Position numbers and translations under genes: made by a program
Shown: positions 33,778 to 42,944 of the stretch, in pieces
How positions within the stretch are numbered: the first letter of the stretch is position 1
Layout: each line of letters starts with the position of its first letter
The notes under the pieces: generated by a model
What the model saw: the letters and a program-made list of their open reading frames with translations, nothing else
The model's database searches: none
What the model was told of the DNA's origin: nothing
Source: JBPEWY01 sp965224095
Lineage (GTDB): Bacteria > Bacteroidota > Bacteroidia > Flavobacteriales > Flavobacteriaceae
Assembly (NCBI GenBank): GCA_965224095.1
Contig: OZ245039.1
Span: 2,170,001 to 2,234,000, forward strand
Reading direction: 5' to 3'
Length of the DNA stretch: 64,000 nucleotides

Positions 33778-35394
33778 ATGAAAAAGCGAGTTATTATTCC
33801 TGTATTGGCAGTTATTGTCTTTCTGGCGGGATCCGGTTTTAAAAACGATTTCTTTGAAATAGCAAAACAAATCGAAATTTTCACAACGCTATTTAAAGAA
33901 CTCAATATGAATTATGTGGATGAAACCAATCCGGCAGAGCTTATGGATACGGCCATTAAAAACATGTTAGAGGGTCTGGATCCATATACCGTTTATCTCA
34001 ACGAACAGGACGTTGAAGACTACAAAATAAAAAATGCCGGAGAGTATTCCGGTATTGGGGCACTGGTAAGAAGTTATAATGATAAATTACTTATAGTAGA
34101 AGCCTACAAAGACTATCCTGCCGATAAAGCCGGACTTAAAGCGGGTGATGAAATTATTAAAATAGATAATATTACCATTGCAGATTTTAAAGACGACGCC
34201 AGTGAATTATTAAAAGGGGCAGCAAAAAGTAGTATAGCGATAAGCTATAAACGGCAGGGAAAAACACATAACACCACCTTAACCCGGGATGAGATAGAGG
34301 TAGACGCCGTACCGTTTTATGGGAAGGTAGACGATAAAACAGGGTATATTGTTCTGTCAAAATTCAACAGAAAAGCAAGTGCTCAAACGAAAGAGGCATT
34401 AAAGAATTTAAAAAAGGACGGGGTTGATAAAATTATACTGGATTTAAGAGATAACCTTGGAGGGTTACTCAATGAGGCTATTGAAGTTACCAATTTATTT
34501 GTTCCTAAAGGAGAACTCGTTGTTACCACCAAATCAAAAGTCAAAAAATTTAACCAGCAATATAAAACAAGGAATAAACCAGTTGATACCGAAATTCCAT
34601 TGGTTGTTATAGTTAATGGTCGTAGTGCTTCTGCCAGTGAAATAGTAAGCGGAGCTTTACAGGATATGGATAGAGCTGTTATTGTCGGAGCCCGGAGTTT
34701 TGGAAAGGGACTGGTACAACGACCTATGAAATTAACATACGGAACACAGTTAAAGGTTACTATTTCCAGATATTATACTCCTTCAGGAAGGTGTATACAG
34801 GCCTTGGACTACTGGAACAGGGATGCTAATGGAAATGCCGTCCAAACTAAAAAATTCACCGAGTATAGAACCCGAAATAATCGAAAAGTATACGATGGTG
34901 GAGGAATTAATCCTGATGTGGAGGTGGCTGCTTTAAAAACAAGTAAATTAAGTCAGGCTCTTATTCAAAATAATCTGGTTTTTGATTATGCTACCGATTA
35001 TTATTATGAGCATCCTATTAAAAACCTTTCTGGTTTTTCCTTTGGAGATAAAGATTTTGAACACTTTAAAAAATATGTGAAACGCAGTAATTTTGAATAC
35101 GAAACGGAAACGGAAAACGTATTAAAAAAGGCATTGGAAAGTGAAGAGACCAAAGAATTAGGCAATGCGGTAATTAACGACTACAAGAAGTTGTTGTCTA
35201 ATATAGAAAAAAGCAAACTGGAAGCCCTGGATACTTACAGAGAAGAATTAGAGAAGGGATTAAAAGACGAACTTATAAAAAGGTATTTTTACCGGGAAGG
35301 GTTATACGATTACTACCTTAAAAACGACGAAGCCATTACTGCTGCAAAAAATGTACTGGTCGATCCTCAGAAATATCAAAAGATTTTACACTAA
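33778..35394 (+). CDS. S41-family C-terminal processing peptidase with PDZ domain
   Basis: This 538-aa periplasmic serine protease has an N-terminal signal/anchor (IIPVLAVIVFLAG), a PDZ domain (about 85-165, GIGALVRSYNDKLLIVEAY...AGLKAGDEIIKI), and then the S41 catalytic core with the serine in NGRSASASEI (about 283-288) and the lysine in GKGLVQ (K310). The ~170-residue C-terminal part is helical and charged. CtpA/Prc-type enzymes trim exported protein C-termini. It sits in the rnpA-DUF4349-S41-lspA run. Confidence 0.92.
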   Translation: MKKRVIIPVLAVIVFLAGSGFKNDFFEIAKQIEIFTTLFKELNMNYVDETNPAELMDTAIKNMLEGLDPYTVYLNEQDVEDYKIKNAGEYSGIGALVRSYNDKLLIVEAYKDYPADKAGLKAGDEIIKIDNITIADFKDDASELLKGAAKSSIAISYKRQGKTHNTTLTRDEIEVDAVPFYGKVDDKTGYIVLSKFNRKASAQTKEALKNLKKDGVDKIILDLRDNLGGLLNEAIEVTNLFVPKGELVVTTKSKVKKFNQQYKTRNKPVDTEIPLVVIVNGRSASASEIVSGALQDMDRAVIVGARSFGKGLVQRPMKLTYGTQLKVTISRYYTPSGRCIQALDYWNRDANGNAVQTKKFTEYRTRNNRKVYDGGGINPDVEVAALKTSKLSQALIQNNLVFDYATDYYYEHPIKNLSGFSFGDKDFEHFKKYVKRSNFEYETETENVLKKALESEETKELGNAVINDYKKLLSNIEKSKLEALDTYREELEKGLKDELIKRYFYREGLYDYYLKNDEAITAAKNVLVDPQKYQKILH

Positions 35395-35398
35395 ATAG

Positions 35399-35920
35399 GT
35401 GAGTATAACTTCTTTTTACAGGCTTAAAAGGGTTTTTTTAATTATTCTGATAGCTTTTTTGAATTTAGGTTGCGATCAGGTATCGAAACAAATTGTTCGC
35501 ACCCGTATAAGCTCGAATCAGTATATGCCAATTATTGGCGACTATTTGGTGCTTACAAAAGTGGAAAATCCGGGGGCTGCCATGAGCCTTGGGTCTGATC
35601 TTTCGCCCTTGCTGAAAATTGTGATCCTTCAATTGATTCCTCTGTTCGCATTAATATGGTTAATCAGACTGGCTATTATAAGAACCAGTTATTCTGTAGC
35701 TAAAATTATAGGTCTGGCTTGCATAATGGGGGGTGGCATTGGAAATTTATACGACAGAATCGTTCATGGATCGGTTACCGATTTTGTATTTATCGACCTG
35801 GGGGGAATTTTAAAGACCGGAATTTTTAATATGGCAGATGTATCGGTAACTATAGGAGTATTAATTTTTATAGTAAACAGTATACAACTACAAAAAAGAA
35901 ACTTCCACACATATAATTAA
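35399..35920 (+). CDS. lspA: Signal peptidase II (prolipoprotein signal peptidase)
   Basis: This 173-aa inner-membrane aspartyl protease cleaves lipoprotein signal peptides. It has four membrane helices, the DQVSK start motif, VENPGAAMS, GGIGNLYDRIVHGSVTDF (first catalytic Asp region) and FNMADVSVTIG (second catalytic Asp). It begins with GTG four bases after the S41 stop, so it is translationally linked. Many lipoproteins in this window would be its substrates. A lipobox-like LNLGC near the N-terminus is part of the first helix end and is not taken as a lipoprotein signal. Confidence 0.92.
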   Translation: MSITSFYRLKRVFLIILIAFLNLGCDQVSKQIVRTRISSNQYMPIIGDYLVLTKVENPGAAMSLGSDLSPLLKIVILQLIPLFALIWLIRLAIIRTSYSVAKIIGLACIMGGGIGNLYDRIVHGSVTDFVFIDLGGILKTGIFNMADVSVTIGVLIFIVNSIQLQKRNFHTYN

Positions 35921-35921
35921 A

Positions 35922-36449
35922 ATGATAAATATGAAAAAATATACGGTACTATTTTGTTGTATAGGTTTATTGACAAGTATATACGGGCAGGAGCGTAAAT
36001 CAATAATACCAATGTCTTCTATTGATGGTACTATCACTACTTTATATAATGTAATTTCAGGTGAGGCAGGAGAAAAAAGAGACTGGGAGTTATTCAAAGC
36101 TCTGTTTACTCCTGATGCCAAACTAATTCCTTCGGGAAAAAACAAGCAGGGAGAAGTCCGTCATCGGTATTTAACGCCGCAGGAATATATAAACACTTCC
36201 GGTGAATGGTTACTTAAAAACGGTTTTTTTGAAAAAGAGCTTTATAGGAAAACGGAGGTTTTCGGTAATATTGCTCATGTTTTTAGCACTTATGAATCTT
36301 TTAAGAGTAAATCGGATAATAAACCTTTTATGCGGGGAATAAACAGTATACAGTTATTAAACGATGGTAAAAGGTGGTGGATTATTAACATTTACTGGAC
36401 CTCGGAAACAGAAGAAAATCCTATTCCTAAAGCGTATCTTCCTGAATAA
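35922..36449 (+). CDS. Secreted NTF2-like (SnoaL-type) small protein
   Basis: This 175-aa protein has a signal peptide (VLFCCIGLLTSIYGQ; a second ATG three codons in is equally good). The mature part has the cone-shaped NTF2-like pattern: helices around RDWELFKALFTPDAKLIP, a strand hairpin with YRKTEVFGNIAHVFSTYES, and the terminal RWWIINIYWTSE. Members bind small ligands or are inactive enzyme relatives. It follows lspA by one base and ends the run. Function unknown. Confidence 0.75.
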   Translation: MINMKKYTVLFCCIGLLTSIYGQERKSIIPMSSIDGTITTLYNVISGEAGEKRDWELFKALFTPDAKLIPSGKNKQGEVRHRYLTPQEYINTSGEWLLKNGFFEKELYRKTEVFGNIAHVFSTYESFKSKSDNKPFMRGINSIQLLNDGKRWWIINIYWTSETEENPIPKAYLPE

Positions 36450-36452
36450 TTT

Positions 36453-36905
36453 TTACTTTTTTATCATGGCTATATGTGGAATATTATCTTCCAGATATTC
36501 TTCTCCAATACCCTTAAAACCATGGGCCTCGTAAAACTTTTTTAAATGCGTCTGGGCAGATATTTTTATAACTGATGTGTTGAATATTTCCGCTACCGAT
36601 TCGATACATTTTTCAATAAGAATATGCCCGTATTTATTAGCGCGTTCTTCTTTTAAAACCACAACCCTGCCAATACTGGCGTCTTCAAAGTATTCGCCAC
36701 GATTAAAAATACGGGCATAGGCAACTACTTTACCGTTTAAAACACCAAAAACATGTTGGGCCTTTTTATCCTTTCCATCTACATCCTGATACACGCAATC
36801 CTGTTCTACCACAAAAACTTCCGATCGCAAACGCAGAATATCATACAGCTCATAAATGGTGAGTTCTTCAAAGCTTTTTGTATACCATAAAACACGATCT
36901 TTCAT
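36453..36905 (-). CDS. GNAT acetyltransferase, ElaA-like
   Basis: This 150-aa protein has the ElaA-type N-terminus (LYDILRLRSEVFVVEQDCVYQDVDGKD), a GNAT core with GRVVVLKEERANKYGHILIEKCI (acetyl-CoA loop in RxxxYGH form) and LKKFYEAHGFKGIGEEYLED. It acetylates an unknown amine or N-terminus. Its ATG overlaps the CDF transporter stop by one base (TAATG), so it is translationally coupled to that gene. Confidence 0.88.
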   Translation of the reverse strand: MKDRVLWYTKSFEELTIYELYDILRLRSEVFVVEQDCVYQDVDGKDKKAQHVFGVLNGKVVAYARIFNRGEYFEDASIGRVVVLKEERANKYGHILIEKCIESVAEIFNTSVIKISAQTHLKKFYEAHGFKGIGEEYLEDNIPHIAMIKK

Positions 36906-37795
36906 TAGTCCTGAACTATTAAATCTTTTGTTTCGCTTTTTCCAAATTCCGGCTGAATATTTACATGATTAATTCCATATTCAGATTGTAATAATTTTTC
37001 AATTTGCATTAAAATTTTATCAAACTGAGATAATTTGATATCAGCATTAAAATCAACATGAGCTTCCAGATGAATCTCCTGCTCATTTAACTGCCATATA
37101 TGAATATGATGCATATTCTTTATTTCCGGAATTTTACAAACATCAGTAACAACAGAAGCCAGGTCTATATCCTGAGGTGTAAACTGCATTAATACTTTTA
37201 GCGATTCCTTTAAGAGATTATATCCTATAAACACAAGATAGATTGCAATACACAATGTTAAAAAACTATCAATCCAGAATACATTAAAATATTTCATAAG
37301 TAGCCCGCCAATTAAAACAGCAACCGAAGCCATCATATCGGTTAGCAGATGTATATAAGCAGATTTTATATTTATATTTTTTTTTGAATCCGATTTGAGT
37401 AGTAAAACACTGAATCCGTTAATTAGTATTGCTAAAAGGGATAGCCAAATAACTAAATCGGATTCAATTTTATAGGGTGTTCTAAATCTTCTAATCGCCT
37501 CCAGGATTAATAGTACGGATACAATGATTAATGTTGCTGCATTTATAAATGCAGCAATTATTTCAGCTCTTTTATATCCAAAGGTTTTATGGATAGATGC
37601 TTTTCTTTTTGTAAGCCGGCTGGCAAAAAAACTGATGGTTAAAGAAAGAACATCACTGAAATTATGAAGGGCATCTGAAAGTAATGAAAGGCTACCTGAA
37701 ATGATACCGCCAATTACCTGTGCAACGGTTATTATAATATTTAAAACAATAGAGGTAAAAAGGTTTCTTTCTTTCCTATCTTCCGCTTGACTCAT
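36905..37795 (-). CDS. Cation diffusion facilitator (CDF/CzcD-type) metal exporter
   Basis: This 296-aa protein has six membrane helices with the two HxxxD metal sites of zinc-type CDFs (DALHNFSDVLSL and IHLLTDMMASV) and a ~85-residue cytosolic ferredoxin-like domain (HHIHIWQLNEQEIHLEAHVDF). It exports Zn2+ or similar divalent ions in exchange for protons. It is in the leftward trio rpiB-CDF-GNAT (28 bases after rpiB). Confidence 0.9.
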   Translation of the reverse strand: MSQAEDRKERNLFTSIVLNIIITVAQVIGGIISGSLSLLSDALHNFSDVLSLTISFFASRLTKRKASIHKTFGYKRAEIIAAFINAATLIIVSVLLILEAIRRFRTPYKIESDLVIWLSLLAILINGFSVLLLKSDSKKNINIKSAYIHLLTDMMASVAVLIGGLLMKYFNVFWIDSFLTLCIAIYLVFIGYNLLKESLKVLMQFTPQDIDLASVVTDVCKIPEIKNMHHIHIWQLNEQEIHLEAHVDFNADIKLSQFDKILMQIEKLLQSEYGINHVNIQPEFGKSETKDLIVQD

Positions 37796-37823
37796 TTGAT
37801 TATGAAAATGGGATCTTCCTGTA

Positions 37824-38258
37824 TTAACAATTAACAGGAATTTTATTTACGCGTCTATTATGCCTTCCTCCTTCAAATGGAGTATTTAAAAAAGCTTTAA
37901 CCATTTCCAAAGCCTGAGGCATGGATATATATCGTGCCGGAAGACTTAAAATATTTGCATTGTTATGCTGACGGGCTAAAACGGTTATTTCCTTATTCCA
38001 ACAAAGTGCAGCTCGTACATGTTGGTGTTTATTAGCTGTCATAGCCGCACCATTCCCACTTCCGCATATAATAATCCCAAAATCTACTTTTCCCTCTTCA
38101 ACATCTCGGGCTACAGGGTGAATAAAATCAGGATAATCTACACTGGAAATATCATCAGAGCCGTAATTAACAGCTTCAACCCCTAAAGTTTTTAAAAAAC
38201 CGATAATAGACATTTTATAATCGGTACCGGCATGATCATTTCCAATTGCAATTTTCAT
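37824..38258 (-). CDS. rpiB: Ribose-5-phosphate isomerase B
   Basis: This 144-aa enzyme interconverts ribose-5-phosphate and ribulose-5-phosphate. It starts at the ATG of MKIAIGNDHAGTDYK; the frame upstream adds nine unlikely residues. It has the RpiB motifs GNDHAG, IICGSGNGAAMTANKHQHVRAALCW (active-site cysteine) and HNNANILSLPARY. Length is typical. It is first in the leftward run with the CDF and GNAT genes. Confidence 0.95.
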   Translation of the reverse strand: MKIAIGNDHAGTDYKMSIIGFLKTLGVEAVNYGSDDISSVDYPDFIHPVARDVEEGKVDFGIIICGSGNGAAMTANKHQHVRAALCWNKEITVLARQHNNANILSLPARYISMPQALEMVKAFLNTPFEGGRHNRRVNKIPVNC

Positions 38259-38892
38259 AATTAAGTACTTTGGTTTGGTATACAAAGGTAGTAATTAGTA
38301 GTTATTAACCATGACCGAATGCATTGTTAATGTAATTCTCCTATCCCCTGGTATCAGGCGATTTATAAATTGAATAAAAATGTTAATATCTGGTAACAAA
38401 TAAAAAGAAATAACCGCTTTATTTTAAAAAAGAAAACCTATTTGAATTTATATTGTAAAAAGCAACAAAAACCTTTTAGAAGTTTTATAAAGCAAAATCC
38501 ATATAAATTAAATGGAAATTAACATTCTCATCTAAAAATTTTATTAAGAAAAGTAGTTAACTATTAGTTATTAACATTTGTTAAAATAAAGTATGTATTG
38601 CCTGAATAAGAACAGATTGACCGGCATTTTCTTTGTTAATTACAAACTCAAAATACGTAAATAACCTATTTACAAAGAAAATTACCTTCTTTTTATACCG
38701 CTATTAACAAGCAATCATAATACCCATTTTTTTTAATTTTAATAAAAGAAAATATTATGTAGTTTATATAAATGTTAACAACAACGTATTGTTTTTAATT
38801 TTAGTGTATTTCGTCGAAAAAATTTATCTTTTTATCGGAGTTTTAAAAAAGTTTACTAGATTCGAGTATGAAATTATTTAAAGCCCCATATC
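38259..38892. other. AT-rich noncoding stretch with inverted repeats
   Basis: No ORF or RNA gene is supported here. It is strongly AT-rich with many TTAACA/TGTTAA-like words. ATTTTCTTTGT (38626-38636) pairs perfectly with ACAAAGAAAAT (38672-38682), and inside lies GTAAATA-ACC-TATTTAC (38657-38673). It separates divergent genes (rpiB leftward, the LRR protein rightward) and probably holds the regulation of the LRR gene. Confidence 0.5.
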
Positions 38893-40071
38893 ATGAAACA
38901 ACTTTACTTATGCGCATTTTTATGCGTTTTCACTGTAAATGCCCAACAATTCGACGTCTCCGATGTTAATTTTGAGCAGGCATTAATCGACCGTGGTATT
39001 GACCAGGGAACACCCGATGGTGTTATTGATTATTCACGAACTTCAACCGTTACCTACTTAGACGTATCTAATAGTAATATTACCAGTTTATCAGGTATTG
39101 AAGCATTTACAAATCTGATTAGCCTGGATGCGAGTAATAATGCTATTAAAACTGCAGATTTTGCTAGAAATACAGGTATTACGGAACTCATTTTACACAA
39201 CAATGAGCTGGAATCTCTAAATGTAGCTAATAATAGCGCTTTGCAGAAATTAAATCTGTATAAGAATAAACTAACACACATATACTTACTGGGGAATACA
39301 GCGCTTACCTACTTGGCTGTAGCCGACAACTATTTAAGCGAATTGAATGTTTCGGCCAATGTAAATTTGGAAAAATTATTTTGTCAAAATAATCAAATAG
39401 CATCGTTAAACGTAAGTAATATGCCAGCTTTAAAGCTCGTTAATGCTCAGATGAACAATCTTTCCAGCCTTCAGGTCTTAAACTCGGGTTCATTGTCTCA
39501 AATTGTTGCTAATAACAATTATTTAACGGCATTAGATGTAAGTACCAACCCGGAATTAGAAAGTGTTAATGTGCTTTTTAATACAATTAGATCTATGGAT
39601 TTTTCTCATAATACATCGCTTACTAATGTATTATTAGCTAATAATAATCTTGAATCACTCAATATTCGGAATGGTCATAATGATAAACTGATAACCTTAA
39701 GAGTAGAAAACAACCCAAATCTTAGTTGTATAACAGCCGATGATACTATAGTAACTAATGAAGGTAGTGAATCTGCCCGTTGGAATAAAGATTATAACAC
39801 GATGTTTTCAGCTGATTGTACTGGTTTAGCCGTACAGGAAAATGCGGATCAGGCTTTTACGGTCTTTATAGATACGAATAGAACTTTGAATATAAACAGT
39901 ACCAGAAAGGGATTTGCAAGTATCTATAATCTACAGGGTATTCCGGTAATTTCTAAAGATATATCAGAAGGAAATCAATCCATCGCGATGGATAAGTTTA
40001 TAAACAGCGTATATGTTTTGCATATTACGAGTGAGGAAGGTAAGTTTTCAAAGAAATTCGTTTTGCATTAA
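38893..40071 (+). CDS. Leucine-rich-repeat surface protein with T9SS type A sorting domain
   Basis: This 392-aa protein has a signal peptide (LYLCAFLCVFTVNAQ), about ten LRR-like units (pattern L..L.v..N.l..ln.s.n..L) from residue ~50 to ~285, a linker with two cysteines, and a ~75-residue C-terminal domain (FVIDTNRTL-like start, IYNLQGIPVIS, ending KKFVLH) of the T9SS type A class. It should be secreted by T9SS and anchored or released at the surface, probably for protein-protein binding. It is followed two bases later by a convergent DUF2007 gene. Confidence 0.85.
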   Translation: MKQLYLCAFLCVFTVNAQQFDVSDVNFEQALIDRGIDQGTPDGVIDYSRTSTVTYLDVSNSNITSLSGIEAFTNLISLDASNNAIKTADFARNTGITELILHNNELESLNVANNSALQKLNLYKNKLTHIYLLGNTALTYLAVADNYLSELNVSANVNLEKLFCQNNQIASLNVSNMPALKLVNAQMNNLSSLQVLNSGSLSQIVANNNYLTALDVSTNPELESVNVLFNTIRSMDFSHNTSLTNVLLANNNLESLNIRNGHNDKLITLRVENNPNLSCITADDTIVTNEGSESARWNKDYNTMFSADCTGLAVQENADQAFTVFIDTNRTLNINSTRKGFASIYNLQGIPVISKDISEGNQSIAMDKFINSVYVLHITSEEGKFSKKFVLH

Positions 40072-40073
40072 TT

Positions 40074-40316
40074 TTAAACCACTCGTAAAGGAGGAATATC
40101 TTTATTAAGATTATCAATTATAGCCTTGGTTGCTGTTACATCATTCATATGCACTTTGAGTTTTATACCTCCCAGAGCATTGGAATAAAATGGTGAAACA
40201 GCAACCATTGTTTCGTTTTCAAAAATATAAGGTATGCCCGCTTCTTCTAAAAGGATTTTTAGTACGGCATATTCGTAAGGATATGTATAAGTAGCAACTA
40301 CAACAAAATTTTTCAT
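40074..40316 (-). CDS. DUF2007 (putative signal-transducing) small protein
   Basis: This 80-aa protein matches DUF2007: FVVVATYTYPYEYAVLKILLEEAGIPYIFENE, then LGGIKLKVHMNDVTATKAIIDNL, an alpha/beta fold with a ferredoxin-like order. No activity is known; such proteins are widespread in Bacteroidetes. It is followed upstream by the short membrane-protein gene on the same strand, 35 bases away. Confidence 0.85.
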   Translation of the reverse strand: MKNFVVVATYTYPYEYAVLKILLEEAGIPYIFENETMVAVSPFYSNALGGIKLKVHMNDVTATKAIIDNLNKDIPPLRVV

Positions 40317-40351
40317 TGTAAAAATATATACTTAAAGATAGGAAAAAGAGA

Positions 40352-40528
40352 TTAAAACAATCGGTTATTTACAGATTTGGAATGATAGGTTGTGGTGGTA
40401 TTATTTCTTTTCACAGCTCTAATTTCTTCGGTTTTATCCATAGCGTAATCTATATACCCTATAAAAGACAAAACGCCTACGATGAAGAGGATAATAAAAA
40501 GCAATATGATTTTATATACTTTTTTCAT
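40352..40528 (-). CDS. Small single-pass membrane protein, 58 aa
   Basis: The frame runs ATG 40526-40528 to TAA 40352-40354. The product opens MKKVYKIILLFIILFIVGVL, one hydrophobic helix (about residues 6-27), followed by a polar tail (DYAMDKTEEIRAVKRNNTTTT). It matches no family I recognise, but its basic start, helix and polar tail are typical of real small envelope proteins. It lies head-to-tail with DUF2007 and divergent from rnr, where nothing else explains the 340-bp gap. Confidence 0.6.
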   Translation of the reverse strand: MKKVYKIILLFIILFIVGVLSFIGYIDYAMDKTEEIRAVKRNNTTTTYHSKSVNNRLF

Positions 40529-40660
40529 AATGGTGCCGTACTATACTAAAGACGAGGAAAAATGTAAAATGTTACAATTTTTTTAATAAATATTTAACTT
40601 TTTTTAACAAGTAATCATCTTCAATTATATTTTGTACTTTTCCACAACAATAAAAGATAG

Positions 40661-42862
40661 ATGTCAAGAAAGAAAAAGCGAGCGGAGAAACAGAAAAAGA
40701 TTGAAATAACCAAAGGAATTTTTACTGTATTAGAAAGTAACAAAAACCAGTCATTTAATTATAAACAAATAGCTTCAAAACTAGGTATTAAAGACCCAAG
40801 TGGTAGGAACCTATTAATAAAACGACTTTCTCAGTTAAAAGAAAAACAACGCATAGAAGAAGTTGAACGCGGAAAATTCAAAGCAATTCCTTCACAAAAC
40901 TATTTTACGGGTATTGTAGATGTTACCGGAAGAGGAAATGCGTATGTTATTTGTGAAGATCTCGAAGAAGATGTATTCATTCCATTCAATAAACTCAACA
41001 AAGCATTTCACGATGATGTGGTTGAGATTTATGTATTTCCTAAAAGAAAACGCAATAAAAAAACAGAAGGCGAAATTACCCGGATTATTGAAAGAAAGCG
41101 CACGTCTTTTGTAGGCGTATTGCAGCGACAAAAAAACTTCGCATTTGTTATACCTTCTGATTTTAGAATGTATACCGATATTTTTATCCCCAAAAATAAA
41201 ATTAGAAATGCCGAAAATGGAGATAAGGTTCTTGTAGAGATTATAGAGTGGCCCGACAAAAACGATTCGCCCATAGGAAAAATTACCCAGGTTTTTGGAA
41301 AACCGGGAGAGCATGATACAGAAATACATGCTATACTTGCTGAGTATGGACTACCGTATAAGTTTCCGGAAGAAGTTGAACACTTCGCAAACACATTAGA
41401 TACCAAAATAACTCAGTCGGAAATAGAAAAACGCAGGGATATGCGTTCTGAACTAACTTTTACGATTGACCCAAAAGACGCGAAGGATTTTGATGATGCA
41501 CTGTCGTTTAAAATTCTTGAAAACGGACTGTTTGAGGTTGGAATTCACATAGCAGACGTATCTCACTATGTTATACCAGGGAGTATTTTAGACGAGGAAG
41601 CTTATCAACGTGCTACTTCGGTATATCTGGTAGACCGCGTGGTTCCTATGCTTCCGGAAATACTTTCTAATAACGCCTGTTCGTTGCGACCGCAAGAGGA
41701 AAAATTAACATACTCTGCAGTATTTAAAATGGATGAAAAAGCGAATATCCTGGACCAATGGTTCGGACGAACCGTAATCTATTCGGACCAGCGATTTGCT
41801 TATGAGGAAGCACAACATATAATTGAAACCAGAGGTAAAACAATATCGGAAGAGGTGTCTTTATCCGGAAAAGCCTACGACGTTGAAGAGGCTATGCGTG
41901 AAGCTATTTTACGATTGGATATGTTAGCGAAAATTATGCGTGAAAAACGTATGGGATCCGGTGCTATTTCTTTTGACAAAGTAGAAGTTAAATTTCATTT
42001 AGATGAAAATAACACTCCTCTGGGCGTCTATTTTAAGACGAGTAAAGATGCCAATAAACTTATTGAAGAATTCATGCTGCTAGCTAATAAAAAAGTGGCG
42101 GAATTTATCGGTAAAAAAGAGCCTCCCAAAACTTTTGTATACCGGGTTCACGATGAGCCGGATATAGAAAAACTGGCACAGTTAAATGGTGTAATAGCGC
42201 GCTTTGGATATAGTATTAATCTGAGGAATAAAAAAAACATATCGGCTTCTTTAAATAGTTTACTGGAAGAAGTACAGGGAAAAAAAGAACAAAACCTGGT
42301 AGATACCCTTGCTATTCGAAGTATGAGTAAGGCTATTTATACCACGGATAATATTGGACATTACGGACTTTCTTTCGATTATTACACACATTTTACATCT
42401 CCTATACGAAGGTATCCCGATATTATGGCACACCGGCTTCTGGAAAGATATTTACAACATGGGAAATCCGTAAAAAAAGAAGGCTATGAAGAAAAGTGTG
42501 TGCATGCTTCCGATATGGAAAACCTGGCTGCAAATGCGGAACGAGACTCTATTAAATACATGCAGATAAAATTTATGGAAGACCATAAAGACCAATCTTT
42601 TTTAGGTGTAATTTCCGGAGTCACCGAATGGGGGATATATGTTGAAATCATTGAAAATAAATGTGAAGGAATGGTTAGAATACGGGATATCAAAGATGAT
42701 GATTATGAGTTTGACGAAAAACAATACGCACTGGTAGGTTTACATACGAAAAAAATATATCAGCTGGGTGATGAAGTCGTGGTGAAAGTTAAAAACACAG
42801 ACCTCATTAAAAGGCATCTGGATTTTGATCTGATCGGGCCTAAAGAAGAGGTTATTATGTAG
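40661..42862 (+). CDS. rnr: Ribonuclease R
   Basis: This 733-aa processive 3'-5' exoribonuclease degrades structured RNA. Domains in order: an N-terminal HTH (KQIASKLGIKDPSGRNLLIKRL), two cold-shock domains (~80-220), the RNB catalytic domain with the metal aspartates in DPKDAKDFDDALS, FTSPIRRYPD, and a C-terminal S1 domain (~640-720). Length is typical. A hairpin follows the stop. Confidence 0.95.
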   Translation: MSRKKKRAEKQKKIEITKGIFTVLESNKNQSFNYKQIASKLGIKDPSGRNLLIKRLSQLKEKQRIEEVERGKFKAIPSQNYFTGIVDVTGRGNAYVICEDLEEDVFIPFNKLNKAFHDDVVEIYVFPKRKRNKKTEGEITRIIERKRTSFVGVLQRQKNFAFVIPSDFRMYTDIFIPKNKIRNAENGDKVLVEIIEWPDKNDSPIGKITQVFGKPGEHDTEIHAILAEYGLPYKFPEEVEHFANTLDTKITQSEIEKRRDMRSELTFTIDPKDAKDFDDALSFKILENGLFEVGIHIADVSHYVIPGSILDEEAYQRATSVYLVDRVVPMLPEILSNNACSLRPQEEKLTYSAVFKMDEKANILDQWFGRTVIYSDQRFAYEEAQHIIETRGKTISEEVSLSGKAYDVEEAMREAILRLDMLAKIMREKRMGSGAISFDKVEVKFHLDENNTPLGVYFKTSKDANKLIEEFMLLANKKVAEFIGKKEPPKTFVYRVHDEPDIEKLAQLNGVIARFGYSINLRNKKNISASLNSLLEEVQGKKEQNLVDTLAIRSMSKAIYTTDNIGHYGLSFDYYTHFTSPIRRYPDIMAHRLLERYLQHGKSVKKEGYEEKCVHASDMENLAANAERDSIKYMQIKFMEDHKDQSFLGVISGVTEWGIYVEIIENKCEGMVRIRDIKDDDYEFDEKQYALVGLHTKKIYQLGDEVVVKVKNTDLIKRHLDFDLIGPKEEVIM

Positions 42863-42876
42863 TTTAACGTTATTTT

Positions 42877-42901
42877 ATTCCATTTACAACGTAAATGGAA
42901 T
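42877..42901 (+). terminator. Hairpin terminator after rnr
   Basis: ATTCCATTTAC (42877-42887) and GTAAATGGAAT (42891-42901) form an 11-bp perfect stem with a 3-nt loop, 15 bases after the rnr stop. The following TATTATTG is only weakly U-rich, so termination may be partial. Confidence 0.5.
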
Positions 42902-42944
42902 TATTATTGCGGTATCTTTAAAAAATTCAAAAAAACAATTGAAA

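Noticed and set aside
35399..35500. LspA itself being a lipoprotein (LNLGC)
   Set aside because: The cysteine directly precedes the conserved DQVSK motif at the end of the first membrane helix of signal peptidase II.
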